Origin: a virus
Virus record (IMG/VR): IMGVR_UViG_3300028536_000016
Location: 1 to 64,000 of that record
DNA: 64,000 nt
Direction: 5' to 3' (one strand)
The first letter of the stretch is position 1. Every line of letters starts with the position of its first letter. The translations under genes were made by a program, and so were the position numbers. Below the pieces are notes generated by a model that had not been told where the DNA came from, searched no databases, and saw nothing but the letters and a program-made list of their open reading frames with translations. Of this stretch, positions 41,977 through 49,880 are shown in pieces.

Positions 41977-42999
41977 TTAGGCGTAGAGGCAGGACAAAAT
42001 CGTCAGTGCCTGCGGACGCGGTGCCCAGCCCGGCGTCAGGCGCCATTCCGTCAGCACGTCCGTTGCCCCACCCGCCAGCGGCGAGATGATCTCGCGCGGT
42101 GCCGCCATGTCGCAATACTGTGTCAGGCAGCAGGGATTGTTGGGGGTCAGCGAAGCGAACACGTTGGTGTTGACGGCGGCAGGTCCTGATGGAACCGCGA
42201 CTTCCGGCATCGCGATCAGGATGATGTCCGTGTTCGTGGTCCCGCCCGCACCCTGCAGGGTATCGTCATAGGCCCAGACAAGCTCATCGCCGTTTGCCAT
42301 CAGGATACCCTTGAGGGTCTCGACGGTGGAAGCCGAACCAGCACCGGGACGCTGATACTGGGTCAGTTCGACGATATTGTATTCCCACTGCGAGAGCGTG
42401 CGCTGGGGGCCCAGCACCACGAAGCGGCGGCCGATGCCGAGCTGCAGGGTCCGCGTCTTCAACTGCGCGATCTGCTGCGCGAAGAAGAAAGCCGCCTGAC
42501 CATTGTCATAGGTCAGGACGGTCGTGTTGCCGAACTGGTCGGGCGGCAGGTTGGTCGCGGTGGCGCCCGGCGCGTTGATGAAGCCCTCGCCATTCTGGGG
42601 CTGTAGGCCGAACAGGGCCGCATCACGGGCCTGCTGAAAATGCGCCTGCCGCATCCCGAGCCGATAGGCTTCCGGGACCGCAAAGCCCCAGCGGCCACCC
42701 GCTGCCACGTCGTGGTGATCATATTGCGACCGGACCCGGAACTGATAGGTCATGGTGCTGATCATCGAAGCCGCGATATCGACGCCCGGCAGTTCGTTGG
42801 CGCTAGCCTGCGATCCGGAAATCTTGGTCCGGATATTGAGCTGCTTCATGTAGACGACGAGATCGTCTTCCGCGAGCCGCGTGCGGAGCCTGCCATCCGC
42901 CAGCAAATCAACAAAGCCCGAGGCTTGATTGAATTGCATAAGGATTTCAGGCTCTTGAAAACTCGGCTCTACAATTTTGTATGCCCCGGCGTTTAGCAT
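41977..42999 (-). CDS. Major capsid protein (DUF2184-like)
   Basis: A 340-residue protein. YQFRVRSQYDHHDVAAGGRWGFAVPEAYRLGMRQAHFQQARDAALFG and later LGIGRRFVVLGPQRTLSQWE, with the end PLAGGATDVLTEWRLTPGW, fit a DUF2184-type capsid protein. It follows scaffold and decoration genes as expected and would form the icosahedral shell with an HK97-like fold. Confidence 0.75.
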   Translation of the reverse strand: MLNAGAYKIVEPSFQEPEILMQFNQASGFVDLLADGRLRTRLAEDDLVVYMKQLNIRTKISGSQASANELPGVDIAASMISTMTYQFRVRSQYDHHDVAAGGRWGFAVPEAYRLGMRQAHFQQARDAALFGLQPQNGEGFINAPGATATNLPPDQFGNTTVLTYDNGQAAFFFAQQIAQLKTRTLQLGIGRRFVVLGPQRTLSQWEYNIVELTQYQRPGAGSASTVETLKGILMANGDELVWAYDDTLQGAGGTTNTDIILIAMPEVAVPSGPAAVNTNVFASLTPNNPCCLTQYCDMAAPREIISPLAGGATDVLTEWRLTPGWAPRPQALTILSCLYA

Positions 43000-43035
43000 G
43001 TCAGTCAGTCCCTTCTAATAGAGCGATGCGGTCGA

Positions 43036-43941
43036 TCAGGCCGTTGTGCCGCCGGTGAGCTGGATCTTGGCGCAGGCGCCGCTGTAGTTGTAGGTGATGA
43101 CGCCAGCCGTATTGACCACCGTCATGTTGCCGGTCGGCTGCACGTCCAGGACCGTGACCGGAAGCGCACCACCACCCGCCAGCACGATGCCGCCAGAGGC
43201 ATAGGTGCCCGGCGAGGCTGCGGCCAACTGCGTGACCACGATGGTGGTGGAGGTGATGCTCACCACCGTGAAGGCACCATTGAAGGCTGAGGTCGAAGTG
43301 CCGCCGGTATTGACCACGCCCGAGACGTTGATGTCGTCGCCGGCATTGATGAAGCTGGTGAGATCTGTCCCGACCGTGAATGTGGTCTGGCCGCCACTGG
43401 TGGACGCCCACACCGCACCCGTGATCGTGGTCTGGGGATAGGTGGCCGAAAAGGGAATGAGCCGCTGGCCGGTGAAATCCCAACTGACCTGCTGGTTCAG
43501 TTCACCGCCTCGCAGATTGATGAGGGCTGGATCACACGCCACCGCGATACGGGCACGCGAACCGAGCGGATACCAGTTGAGGGACTGGCCGGAGCCGGAC
43601 GTCGGCACCGGATTGCTCGGATCATTGACCATGTTGTAGCCCTGATCGAACACGCTGAAGCCAACGAGCCCAGTCGAACCCGTCAGGGCGGTGGCGCGGC
43701 CGAGGCTCATGCCGAGCGCACTGCGGGGACCGGAGGCGCTGATCGGCGGGATATAGGCATAGATGCCGATACCGCCCCACATGGGGACGGTCTCGTTATT
43801 GCTGACGATACCGGCCCGCAGTGCGAAACGGGTCGCGGGATCGGGGTCCGCCTGACCCTGAATCATGCCAACGGACGATGCCCCGTTGAACAGGCCCTGA
43901 CCGGCGGTCGTCAGGTTCGGAAATCCGTTGGTGGCAACCAT
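43036..43941 (-). CDS. Capsid decoration / structural cement protein
   Basis: A 301-residue Gly/Thr-rich protein placed between scaffold and capsid genes. The N-terminal half (QADPDPATRFALRAGIVSNNETVPMWGG) resembles cement proteins of other phages; an inserted beta domain (FTVVSITSTTIVVTQLAAASPGTYASGGI) is of the same kind as in the sheath and J-like proteins. Confidence 0.65.
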   Translation of the reverse strand: MVATNGFPNLTTAGQGLFNGASSVGMIQGQADPDPATRFALRAGIVSNNETVPMWGGIGIYAYIPPISASGPRSALGMSLGRATALTGSTGLVGFSVFDQGYNMVNDPSNPVPTSGSGQSLNWYPLGSRARIAVACDPALINLRGGELNQQVSWDFTGQRLIPFSATYPQTTITGAVWASTSGGQTTFTVGTDLTSFINAGDDINVSGVVNTGGTSTSAFNGAFTVVSITSTTIVVTQLAAASPGTYASGGIVLAGGGALPVTVLDVQPTGNMTVVNTAGVITYNYSGACAKIQLTGGTTA

Positions 43942-43978
43942 GTTAAGTGACTCCTGCGATCAAGTGTTTGTCGGGCGA

Positions 43979-44839
43979 TCAGTGCGGGCGATGCCAGGTG
44001 CCGGTAGCGCGCAGCGTGTGGCCCGCCATGTCGTTCATCCAGCTTTCGGGCTGACCCTCCCATTCGATGATGGTGTGGCCGCCGGACTGACGCTCGATCT
44101 TGCGGAGATGACCGGCTGGGACATCGACGCCGCGCCGCGCCGCCGTGATGCTGTCGGCATAGACATCGTGCAGGATCGTATCCAGCATCGCGTCATCGCT
44201 GACCGCCGACAGTCGCGCATCCTTCCACTTGGGCGAATGGCTCTGCAGCTTGGCACCGAGACGGCGCTTATACTGGGTCGGGGTCTCGCCTTCGAGCGGG
44301 CCCGGCGCACGATCGCCGAAAGCTTGAAAGGCCGGATCTGCCGATTCTTGGATGGTGGCGAAACGCTCGCGGTCGGCATCGGCGATGATCGAAGGCGCGC
44401 GGGCATTCATGCCGGCGATCTGGGCACGCAGCGCAGCGGCTTCGGCGCGGCTGATCGGAGCATGGTCGGCCATCGAACCCTCGTCCTCATCTTCGTCCTT
44501 GCGCTTGGCATCCTTGCGGTCCTCACGCTTTTCGGACTTCTCTTCCTTCTCGTCCTCATCCTTGCGATCGGCCGCAACCTCCTTGGGTTCGCCCTTCTCT
44601 TCGATCTTTTTCTCGTCCTCGGCGTCGGCCTTGGGCTCTTCCTTCTCGGACTTCTCCTCCTCGTCCTTCTTGGCCGAGTCCTTGCGGTCCTTCTCTTCGA
44701 GCGCATCCATGCGGGCATCGAGGCGGCGCGAGCCCTCATCCATTTTCGAACAAGCGTCCTTGATCATGTCGGCGAGCGCGCCGAGCATCTTTTCGCTGTC
44801 GGAAATCTCGGTGTTCTTATCGCCCTGCTCTTCAGCCAT
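43979..44839 (-). CDS. Scaffold protein
   Basis: A 286-residue protein. Residues 40-125 are almost only Lys, Glu, Asp and Arg, a coiled-coil scaffold-like region, followed by a compact domain (AFGDRAPGPLEGETPTQYKRRLGAKLQ). It lies between the protease and capsid genes, the usual place of scaffolds. The extreme charge creates a long hydrophobic mirror ORF on the opposite strand, which is not a gene. Confidence 0.75.
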   Translation of the reverse strand: MAEEQGDKNTEISDSEKMLGALADMIKDACSKMDEGSRRLDARMDALEEKDRKDSAKKDEEEKSEKEEPKADAEDEKKIEEKGEPKEVAADRKDEDEKEEKSEKREDRKDAKRKDEDEDEGSMADHAPISRAEAAALRAQIAGMNARAPSIIADADRERFATIQESADPAFQAFGDRAPGPLEGETPTQYKRRLGAKLQSHSPKWKDARLSAVSDDAMLDTILHDVYADSITAARRGVDVPAGHLRKIERQSGGHTIIEWEGQPESWMNDMAGHTLRATGTWHRPH

Positions 44840-44851
44840 GGTAATGCTCCG

Positions 44852-45958
44852 TCAAAGATGCGCGTTGGACCGAGCCTGCGCCTTCATGGCGAAAGCGGCG
44901 GCGTGGAGGTGAAGGATATTGAGACTGTTCGATTTTTTGGTGGTGACGATCTGGATGATTTCGGCATCCATGACGATGCCTTCCATTTGGGCGTCGGCGC
45001 TCTCGATGCCGGTCGGAGGACCGGCCTTGTCCCAAACACCTGCTGGACATATTGCGACGTGATCCAGCAGTGAGGGCTTCCCCTCTATCAACATCACTTT
45101 GCCATCATCCAGCTTGATCCGTTCGTTCGCGGTCGGATCTGCGAAATTGACTGCAGGCGACGTAGACATGGGATTTTCCTGCATTTCCTTCGCCACATCA
45201 TCATCGCGGATTTTAGCGATGCCCCAAACCTCATCGGGCTTGTCAGCGCGGAAATAAGGCAAGAATATCGCCCCGACCTTACGATCATGAAATTCATCGT
45301 GGTTGAGTAATGATTTCTCAGGATGCTCATAAATCACGTCAAGGCCATTGCAACGAGCAAGGAAATCATCGGTCATATAGATCGATGGATCGCGCCAGCA
45401 AAACTCCTTGCGGTTATGTCGGTATGCGATGCCGGTCCCCGTGATCCTGATCGCGAACAGCCAGACATTCTCGTACCGTTGCGGGCTCGCGAGCTGGCCG
45501 GCCGCCATTGCGCGCGCTACGCCCAGTTCATCCATGTCGAGGCGATCGAGAGCCACACGGACACCGGGATGCAGGGGTTCTGGAGCGCCGCCTACGGGAG
45601 CCCAACTGTAGCCGTCATGTTCCGCCAGATCGAGTTTCGGCATGAACTGTTCGGGCAAGCGGCACAGGAAAGTCGAGAAGTCTACATCCTCGGGTTCTGC
45701 CGGCGCCTCACCCTCAATGGCCGGAACACCCATTTGCGCAGGAGCGATCGTGCGCGTCCACAGACGCAAATCCTTGGCCTCAACTTCAATGTCGGCCTCT
45801 TCCAATGTCTCGCGGATCGCGGCCTGTTCGGCGGTCTCGTCGCCCTCTAGCTTGCCGCCGGGCAGGCACCAAAAATCGGGATAATCTCCGCCATTGCCCC
45901 TCCGCAGAAACAACGCGGTATCGCCAACCAGGAATAAAATGCCGGCAGCGCGGATCAC
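44852..45958 (-). CDS. Nudix - DUF2213-like prohead protease fusion
   Basis: About 368 residues from GTG 45958; the open frame further upstream lies within TnpB. Residues 2-150 form a Nudix domain whose box reads G35 KLEGD E41 TAEQAAI R49E50 TL E53E54 AD I, with Asp56 replacing the usual Gly. Residues 170-330 (DFLARCNGLDVIYEHPEKSLLN, ENPMSTSPAVNFADP, PSLLDHVAICPAGVWDKAG) match DUF2213-type prohead proteases. It lies before scaffold and capsid genes, so the protease part would mature the head. Role of the Nudix part is unknown. Confidence 0.75.
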   Translation of the reverse strand: MIRAAGILFLVGDTALFLRRGNGGDYPDFWCLPGGKLEGDETAEQAAIRETLEEADIEVEAKDLRLWTRTIAPAQMGVPAIEGEAPAEPEDVDFSTFLCRLPEQFMPKLDLAEHDGYSWAPVGGAPEPLHPGVRVALDRLDMDELGVARAMAAGQLASPQRYENVWLFAIRITGTGIAYRHNRKEFCWRDPSIYMTDDFLARCNGLDVIYEHPEKSLLNHDEFHDRKVGAIFLPYFRADKPDEVWGIAKIRDDDVAKEMQENPMSTSPAVNFADPTANERIKLDDGKVMLIEGKPSLLDHVAICPAGVWDKAGPPTGIESADAQMEGIVMDAEIIQIVTTKKSNSLNILHLHAAAFAMKAQARSNAHL

Positions 45959-45981
45959 GACAAAGACTATCCCCCGAGGAT

Positions 45982-47114
45982 TTAGGCGGTTACTATTACC
46001 TTTGAACCGCCAAGGGAGCAAGTGGCACTTAATGCATCCATTTCCATGAAGGATTTGGCTCCCCCAACGGGAGGCTGGCACTCCAGCCCGACACGGAGAA
46101 TATTTCGAGCCGCATTGACGTCGCGATCGTGCGACGCCCCGCAGTCCGAACATTCCCAATGCCTCATTCCAAGCCCTGCGATACCTCTCGGCCTCGACGC
46201 TGGCAAAGAGCCGCACGCCGAACAGGTTTGGGAACTGTATCGCTCATCGGCCTCAATAAACACTGCTCCGTGCCTTCTGGCCTTGTACTGGAGCATATGC
46301 CGGAACGCCGACCAGCTTGCATCCAGAACGGATTTGGCCATTCTGGTTTTTGCAAGTTGGGCGGCGTTCACATCGCCGATAACGATCAAACTATTTTCAC
46401 GGGCAATCTTGGTGGATTGTTCGTGGAGGTGGTGCCGCCTGGAATTGGCGATCTTGGCATGGATGGCAATGACACGACGCCTATTGCGCGCTCGCTGGGC
46501 AATAGCGAGGATGGTTTCATACTGGCGGTAATGTTGAAGCGCTGGAATTTTACGGCCATCACTGAGCGTGGCGAGATCTTTAAGACCGAGGTCGATCCCG
46601 ACGGCGTCACTACCGAGCGGCAGATCATCCATAACCTCGCATTGGAAGGTGACATACCAATGCCCGCGCGCATTTTGTACGAATGCACCAGCCTTGAACT
46701 CACCCCCGATCTCGCGGGATTTCCAGAATTGGAAGCGGCGCTTGAGATAGATCGCTGCATCCCCATCGACCTTAACGGCGCGCGGGATGAACGGAATCCA
46801 TCCGAGCGAGCGCTTTGAACCGAAACTAGTCCGGAAATTAGGGCATTTTTGTTATTATCTCTGGAGGTAATAAAATTACGACAAATTGTCTGAGCAGTAT
46901 CAGAATGTATTCCAAGTTCAGATGCTGAACCTGTAACCAATTTTATCAAATCAAAGGATGCAGGTCGATAAATTTTACATCCAGCACGCCATCTACGTTC
47001 ATATTCGCGTTGCGTGGAAACACAGAAGTTCCATACTTGATTACAAGCTATGGCATGACGATTAAGATATTTATCTCCTCTCTTGACCCTGTACTTGAAT
47101 GTGAGGATGCTCAC
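45982..47114 (-). pseudogene. tnpB: TnpB RNA-guided nuclease of an IS605/IS1341-type element, frameshifted
   Basis: GTG 47114 begins TFKYRVKRGDKYLNRHAIACNQVWN, and a second frame carries WKSREIGGEFKAGAF, AVGIDLGLKDLA, VFIEADERYSSQTCSACG, CSDCGASHDRDVNAARNIL. All three RuvC acidic residues and the CxxC...CxxC finger are present. The two parts are offset by -1 at the A5 run on the minus strand (46846-46850); one more base would restore SRDNNKKCPNFRTSFG. No tnpA is present. The nuclease is probably inactive unless the shift is programmed or a sequencing error. Confidence 0.85.
45985..46011 (-). mobile_element. Right-end hairpin of the TnpB element / omega-RNA end
   Basis: A perfect 7-bp hairpin GGCGGTT / AACCGCC overlaps the last codons and stop of tnpB. 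Such hairpins at the 3' end of tnpB form the right end of IS605-type elements and the 3' part of the guide (omega) RNA. Sequence immediately beyond it, inside the Nudix-protease gene start, would be the guide. Confidence 0.6.
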
Positions 47115-47151
47115 TTTGGGTCCGTCCTGTTGTAATCAGGCTGATCAAGAG

Positions 47152-47181
47152 CGCACCACTGAATTGGCGTTCGGTGGTGCG
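47152..47181. repeat. Hairpin upstream of tnpB, possible element left end or terminator
   Basis: CGCACCAC / GTGGTGCG form a perfect 8-bp stem with a 14-base loop, followed on the plus side by GTTCGCAATTTTT. It lies 38 bases before the tnpB start (minus) and 53 bases before the plus-strand gene at 47234. It may be the left end of the element or a terminator reading toward the plus side. Confidence 0.45.
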
Positions 47182-47233
47182 TTCGCAATTTTTATCATGC
47201 TAGAGATAGAAGCGCAATGCAGGAGATAGATTG

Positions 47234-47584
47234 ATGATCAAGACCAGAATCGTCGAAGTCGCGCAGGTCAACGGCCAGACGGTCGAGACCGAATTGGGCT
47301 ATACGCTATTGGCCGAGGTGCCGATCGAGAAGAAGGCACCGCCCGTCCCGAAGGATGGCGAACTGCCGCCATCGCCCTTAGTCGTGCGCGTCAATGGCGA
47401 GCCATTCTTCGTCATCGGCCACACCTGGGACATGACAGCGAGCCGGGAGATTTCCCGCGCCGAGGCGGCAACATTGGTCCTGATCGTCCAGAAGCTACCA
47501 TCCGCACCCAGCATCGTGCGGGCACCATCCGGGACGCTCGACAAGCTCAAGCTGATCATCCCGGAGCCAGGCATCTCGAATTGA
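47234..47584 (+). CDS. Hypothetical protein of the accessory island
   Basis: A 116-residue beta-rich protein (VRVNGEPFFVIGHTWDMTA). ATG 47234 follows AGGAGATAGATTG. It begins the plus-strand island inside the head gene cluster. No family is recognised. Its stop overlaps the next TTG start. Confidence 0.6.
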   Translation: MIKTRIVEVAQVNGQTVETELGYTLLAEVPIEKKAPPVPKDGELPPSPLVVRVNGEPFFVIGHTWDMTASREISRAEAATLVLIVQKLPSAPSIVRAPSGTLDKLKLIIPEPGISN

Positions 47585-47748
47585 CCACCAGCCGCATCTA
47601 CCGCTCCCGCTGGCTTGTCGGGGCCTTCATCCTGACGCTGCCGATCTGGCTCATCCCGGCATTGCTGTGGATTGGCTGGCGGGAAGCAGGCCGCGATCTG
47701 TTTCGGGAATTGCCGGCCGCGATCCGCTGGACGATACGCGGTAAATAA
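47581..47748 (+). CDS. 55-residue membrane protein
   Basis: TTG start in a TTGA overlap. A single transmembrane helix (WLVGAFILTLPIWLIPALLWIG) is followed by an amphipathic basic helix. Function unknown. Confidence 0.5.
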   Translation: MTTSRIYRSRWLVGAFILTLPIWLIPALLWIGWREAGRDLFRELPAAIRWTIRGK

Positions 47749-47749
47749 A

Positions 47750-47792
47750 CTGCACGTTGGGCGTTGACATGATGTCCGACGTGCAGTATCTC
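47750..47792 (+). promoter_or_regulatory. Promoter with operator-like inverted repeat
   Basis: TTGACA (47764-47769) and TATCTC (47787-47792) are spaced by 17 bases. The inverted repeat CTGCACGT / ACGTGCAG (47750-47757 and 47779-47786) flanks the -35 and ends exactly at the -10. The 12-mer CGTTGGGCGTTG (47755-47766) is shared with the promoter region at 11909. It would drive the operon from 47836, which includes an HTH protein that may be its regulator. Confidence 0.65.
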
Positions 47793-47835
47793 CAGTTTTA
47801 GAGCGGCGAATGGGCCGACAGTCTGGAGACGAGAG

Positions 47836-48009
47836 ATGGTCAAAACCCGCGAGATATTCACCTTTCTCCGCCCGAACGGCGAGGAGGTCAAAGCCGAGAT
47901 CGTGGTGGACATGCGCTCGCTGGCGTTTGGCCTTGCCAACAAGGCATTCCGGGCTGGCCGCGAGCGAGCAAAGATGGCCGAGGGCGCTGTCATAGTGACG
48001 CTGCTGTGA
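47836..48009 (+). CDS. 57-residue hypothetical protein
   Basis: A short ORF with GGAGACGAG before the ATG. It encodes a small alpha/beta protein (EIFTFLRPNGEEVKAEIVVD, then a basic helix). First gene after the island promoter; it overlaps the HTH gene start by one base. Confidence 0.55.
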   Translation: MVKTREIFTFLRPNGEEVKAEIVVDMRSLAFGLANKAFRAGRERAKMAEGAVIVTLL

Positions 48010-48260
48010 TGACCGGCCCTGAGTTCAAATCCATCCGCCAATCCCTTGGCCTCTCAGTCAGCGGTCTGGCCATGGCGTTAGGCTGCGGCAAACGCACCGT
48101 CATGCGGATCGAAGCGGATGGTCCGACGCGGATGGCCGAGCTGGCGATGCGGTATTTTTTGATAGCGCGCACATATCGAGAATATCATGCGGCTGAGGAT
48201 ATCGTGACGCAGATATATTTGGCCAACAAAATGGACGATTTGATGGAGGATACGCCGTGA
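48009..48260 (+). CDS. XRE-family helix-turn-helix regulator
   Basis: An 83-residue protein with FKSIRQSLGLSVSGLAMALGCGKRTVMRIEADG, a clear helix-turn-helix in which CGKRTVMRIE is the recognition helix. GTG 48006 is an alternative start. Likely regulator of its own operon through the inverted repeat at 47750, which is inference. Confidence 0.75.
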   Translation: MTGPEFKSIRQSLGLSVSGLAMALGCGKRTVMRIEADGPTRMAELAMRYFLIARTYREYHAAEDIVTQIYLANKMDDLMEDTP

Positions 48261-48574
48261 CTGGCATGGTGGAGAAAGTTGCGCGGACGATGTATGAGAG
48301 TAATGCGCTCCGGGCCACCCAGCTCGCCGATCCCATATCTATCGAAATGCCAGACTGGCCTCATGCCTATAATGCGTTGAAAGAACACTGGCGCGGACAT
48401 GCTCGTGTCGCGATCGAGACCATGCGCGAACCTACCGTTGAAATGCTTGACGCTGGCCTCTCTGGCTTCTGGGCATACGATAAACTTGAGGGGTCGCCAT
48501 TTCCGCCCACATCACAGCGCCGCGTTGCAATGCGCCGCGCTCACATGTCCATGATTGATGAGGCATTGAAATGA
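48257..48574 (+). CDS. Small recurrent phage protein (MREPTVEM type)
   Basis: A 105-residue protein sharing VEKVARTMYES ... AIETMREPTVEMLDAG ... MIDEAL with the protein at 20040. GTG start in a four-base overlap. Its presence in both the early operon and this island suggests duplication or a shared gene pool. Confidence 0.65.
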   Translation: MTGMVEKVARTMYESNALRATQLADPISIEMPDWPHAYNALKEHWRGHARVAIETMREPTVEMLDAGLSGFWAYDKLEGSPFPPTSQRRVAMRRAHMSMIDEALK

Positions 48575-48771
48575 GCGAGGAAACAATGGCCTATCCAGAG
48601 ATAGCAACTGGTTCTAATTTGGATCAAATCGGTCTGATTTTTGGCATTGAACCTAGATGCTATGGCGAAACAGATGATGAGTATCGGAAGAAGATTTTAG
48701 ATTTGATTAATGTCACCCCTGTATCAAGGGCAAATGCATTAAGACGCCTGTGGTTGTTCTTTAATATATAA
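48571..48771 (+). CDS. Small hypothetical protein
   Basis: A 66-residue protein with GSNLDQIGLIFGIEPRCYGETDDEYRKKIL, a motif that resembles the N-terminal unit of baseplate-J-type and other phage proteins (LD..G...G..R..GE.D..YR..I). Four-base overlap with the previous gene. Confidence 0.55.
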   Translation: MSEETMAYPEIATGSNLDQIGLIFGIEPRCYGETDDEYRKKILDLINVTPVSRANALRRLWLFFNI

Positions 48772-48803
48772 TATCCTGTTTGTCGAACTTGGGAGTATGA
48801 ATC

Positions 48804-49010
48804 ATGATAATCTTCGCCGCCTTCATGTGCATGGCCACGGGCTCAGGCACGCACTGTAACCAACTAGATCCCGGCCGCATGACTTTTGGCGGATACGCGC
48901 CCGGCGCCGTCTATCGCAGTGCGGCCGAGTGCCGACGCTCGCTGCCCCGCCACATCCCGTCCGACATTCGGTTCATATGTCTGAGCCGGCATATCGATAC
49001 TTGGAACTGA
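48804..49010 (+). CDS. Small secreted Cys-containing protein
   Basis: A 68-residue protein with a short hydrophobic N-terminus (MIIFAAFMCMATGSG) that could be a signal peptide, and four cysteines. The end SDIRFICLSRHIDTW is beta-like. Function unknown. Confidence 0.5.
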   Translation: MIIFAAFMCMATGSGTHCNQLDPGRMTFGGYAPGAVYRSAAECRRSLPRHIPSDIRFICLSRHIDTWN

Positions 49011-49020
49011 GGAGGCCGCC

Positions 49021-49194
49021 ATGCAGAACTTCACCATCACGATGCAGAGCCAATTGCTGATTAAGGATGATGATCGCCCCCACCAGATCATCATCGAGAC
49101 CGTTGCGGCCGAAACGCTCGCTGAGGCCATCGCGGCTAGCCAGAAACGCTGGGCGGCACCGGATTATGTGCTGGTTAGTGCGGTGGTGGCGTGA
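49021..49194 (+). CDS. 57-residue hypothetical protein
   Basis: A short ORF preceded by GAGGAGG nine bases before ATG, a strong ribosome site. It encodes a beta-alpha-beta unit (FTITMQSQLLI ... LAEAIAASQKRW ... YVLVSAVVA). No family is recognised. Confidence 0.55.
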   Translation: MQNFTITMQSQLLIKDDDRPHQIIIETVAAETLAEAIAASQKRWAAPDYVLVSAVVA

Positions 49195-49298
49195 TGTGGC
49201 GCCTAGAAGCATTCGTGATGGGCTGCGGTTATTACACCATCGCTCTCATCATCATTCAAGCCGTTCGATGGGTCTATCACAGATACGTGGGGCTATGA
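49194..49298 (+). CDS. 34-residue membrane microprotein
   Basis: Starts on the last base of the previous stop (TGATG). One hydrophobic helix (FVMGCGYYTIALIIIQAV) then a basic tail. Its stop overlaps a 15-codon ORF by one base. Confidence 0.45.
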   Translation: MWRLEAFVMGCGYYTIALIIIQAVRWVYHRYVGL

Positions 49299-49345
49299 TG
49301 ATCCATATTCTCATTATGCCCGGTGGTGCTACCCTGTTCGGATAA
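49298..49345 (+). CDS. 15-codon minigene
   Basis: MIHILIMPGGATLFG starts in a TGATG overlap with the preceding stop. It is too short for any assignment, and translation is supported only by the overlap. Confidence 0.25.
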   Translation: MIHILIMPGGATLFG

Positions 49346-49404
49346 AGCATGTATCGCATGCTCGGCGGACGATAACCCATTCTATAGCCAAGAGGATAAA
49401 AACG

Positions 49405-49581
49405 ATGAAAAGCAGTCGTGAACTACAGCTATTGATTGATCTGGCGCGCAGTGAAGGCCGCCGTGAAGTCGCATTTCCCGATGGCGAGTATCTGCTTGAT
49501 GCGACCATCAGGCTGACCGGCATACGGGCGGTCTCTGGCCGGAATGTGCGGTTTGTGTTGCCATCTCAGGTGGCAGCGTGA
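49405..49581 (+). CDS. 58-residue hypothetical protein
   Basis: A short ORF with AGAGGATAAA upstream of ATG. It encodes a helix (RELQLLIDLARSEG) followed by beta strands (VSGRNVRFVLPS). Overlaps the next start by one base. Confidence 0.5.
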   Translation: MKSSRELQLLIDLARSEGRREVAFPDGEYLLDATIRLTGIRAVSGRNVRFVLPSQVAA

Positions 49582-49775
49582 TGCATACCCTCATCCACAA
49601 CGCGCGGCAGACCGGTCTATGGCTGTGTGCGCTCGCCCTGTTCATCGGATACTGCATCTTGTGTGCGATTGGCGTGATTGCGGTTGCGGCATCGGTTCTG
49701 ATCCGCGTGGCTGTCTTTTGCGCTGTCTGGGTGGTTCGTTTGGTCGCCATGCACCGGGTCTTGCCGGCGAGTTGA
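49581..49775 (+). CDS. Small membrane protein
   Basis: A 64-residue protein with two adjoining hydrophobic helices (LWLCALALFIGYCILCAIG and AVAASVLIRVAVFCAVW). Starts in a TGATG overlap (GTG 49578 is an alternative). Last gene before the terminator region. Function unknown. Confidence 0.55.
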   Translation: MHTLIHNARQTGLWLCALALFIGYCILCAIGVIAVAASVLIRVAVFCAVWVVRLVAMHRVLPAS

Positions 49776-49792
49776 GACTGGGCTAAACAAAT

Positions 49793-49823
49793 GGGGCCGC
49801 AGAGGTGATGTCTCCACGGCCCC
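49793..49823 (+). repeat. GC-rich hairpin
   Basis: GGGGCCG / CGGCCCC form a perfect 7-bp stem with an inner AGAG-type pairing. No T-run follows. It lies between the end of the membrane protein gene and the terminator at 49857, and a third small stem AGGCC / GGCCT lies in between (49838-49853). Confidence 0.55.
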
Positions 49824-49856
49824 GGTATGTGTGCCAGGCCGTATTAGGCCTTCATT

Positions 49857-49880
49857 CCGGGAAACTCAAGCCCGGTTTTT
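49857..49880 (+). terminator. Rho-independent terminator
   Basis: CCGGG / CCCGG (49857-49861 and 49871-49875) followed by five T residues. It would end the plus-strand operon of the island. Confidence 0.65.

Noticed and set aside
43001-43483. His/Arg-rich minus-strand ORF
   Set aside because: It overlaps the decoration protein gene in another frame and has shadow-like composition.
43928-45073. A 381-codon plus-strand ORF with long hydrophobic stretches
   Set aside because: Its Leu/Phe-rich part is exactly opposite the Lys/Glu-rich scaffold region, so the hydrophobicity is a complement artefact.
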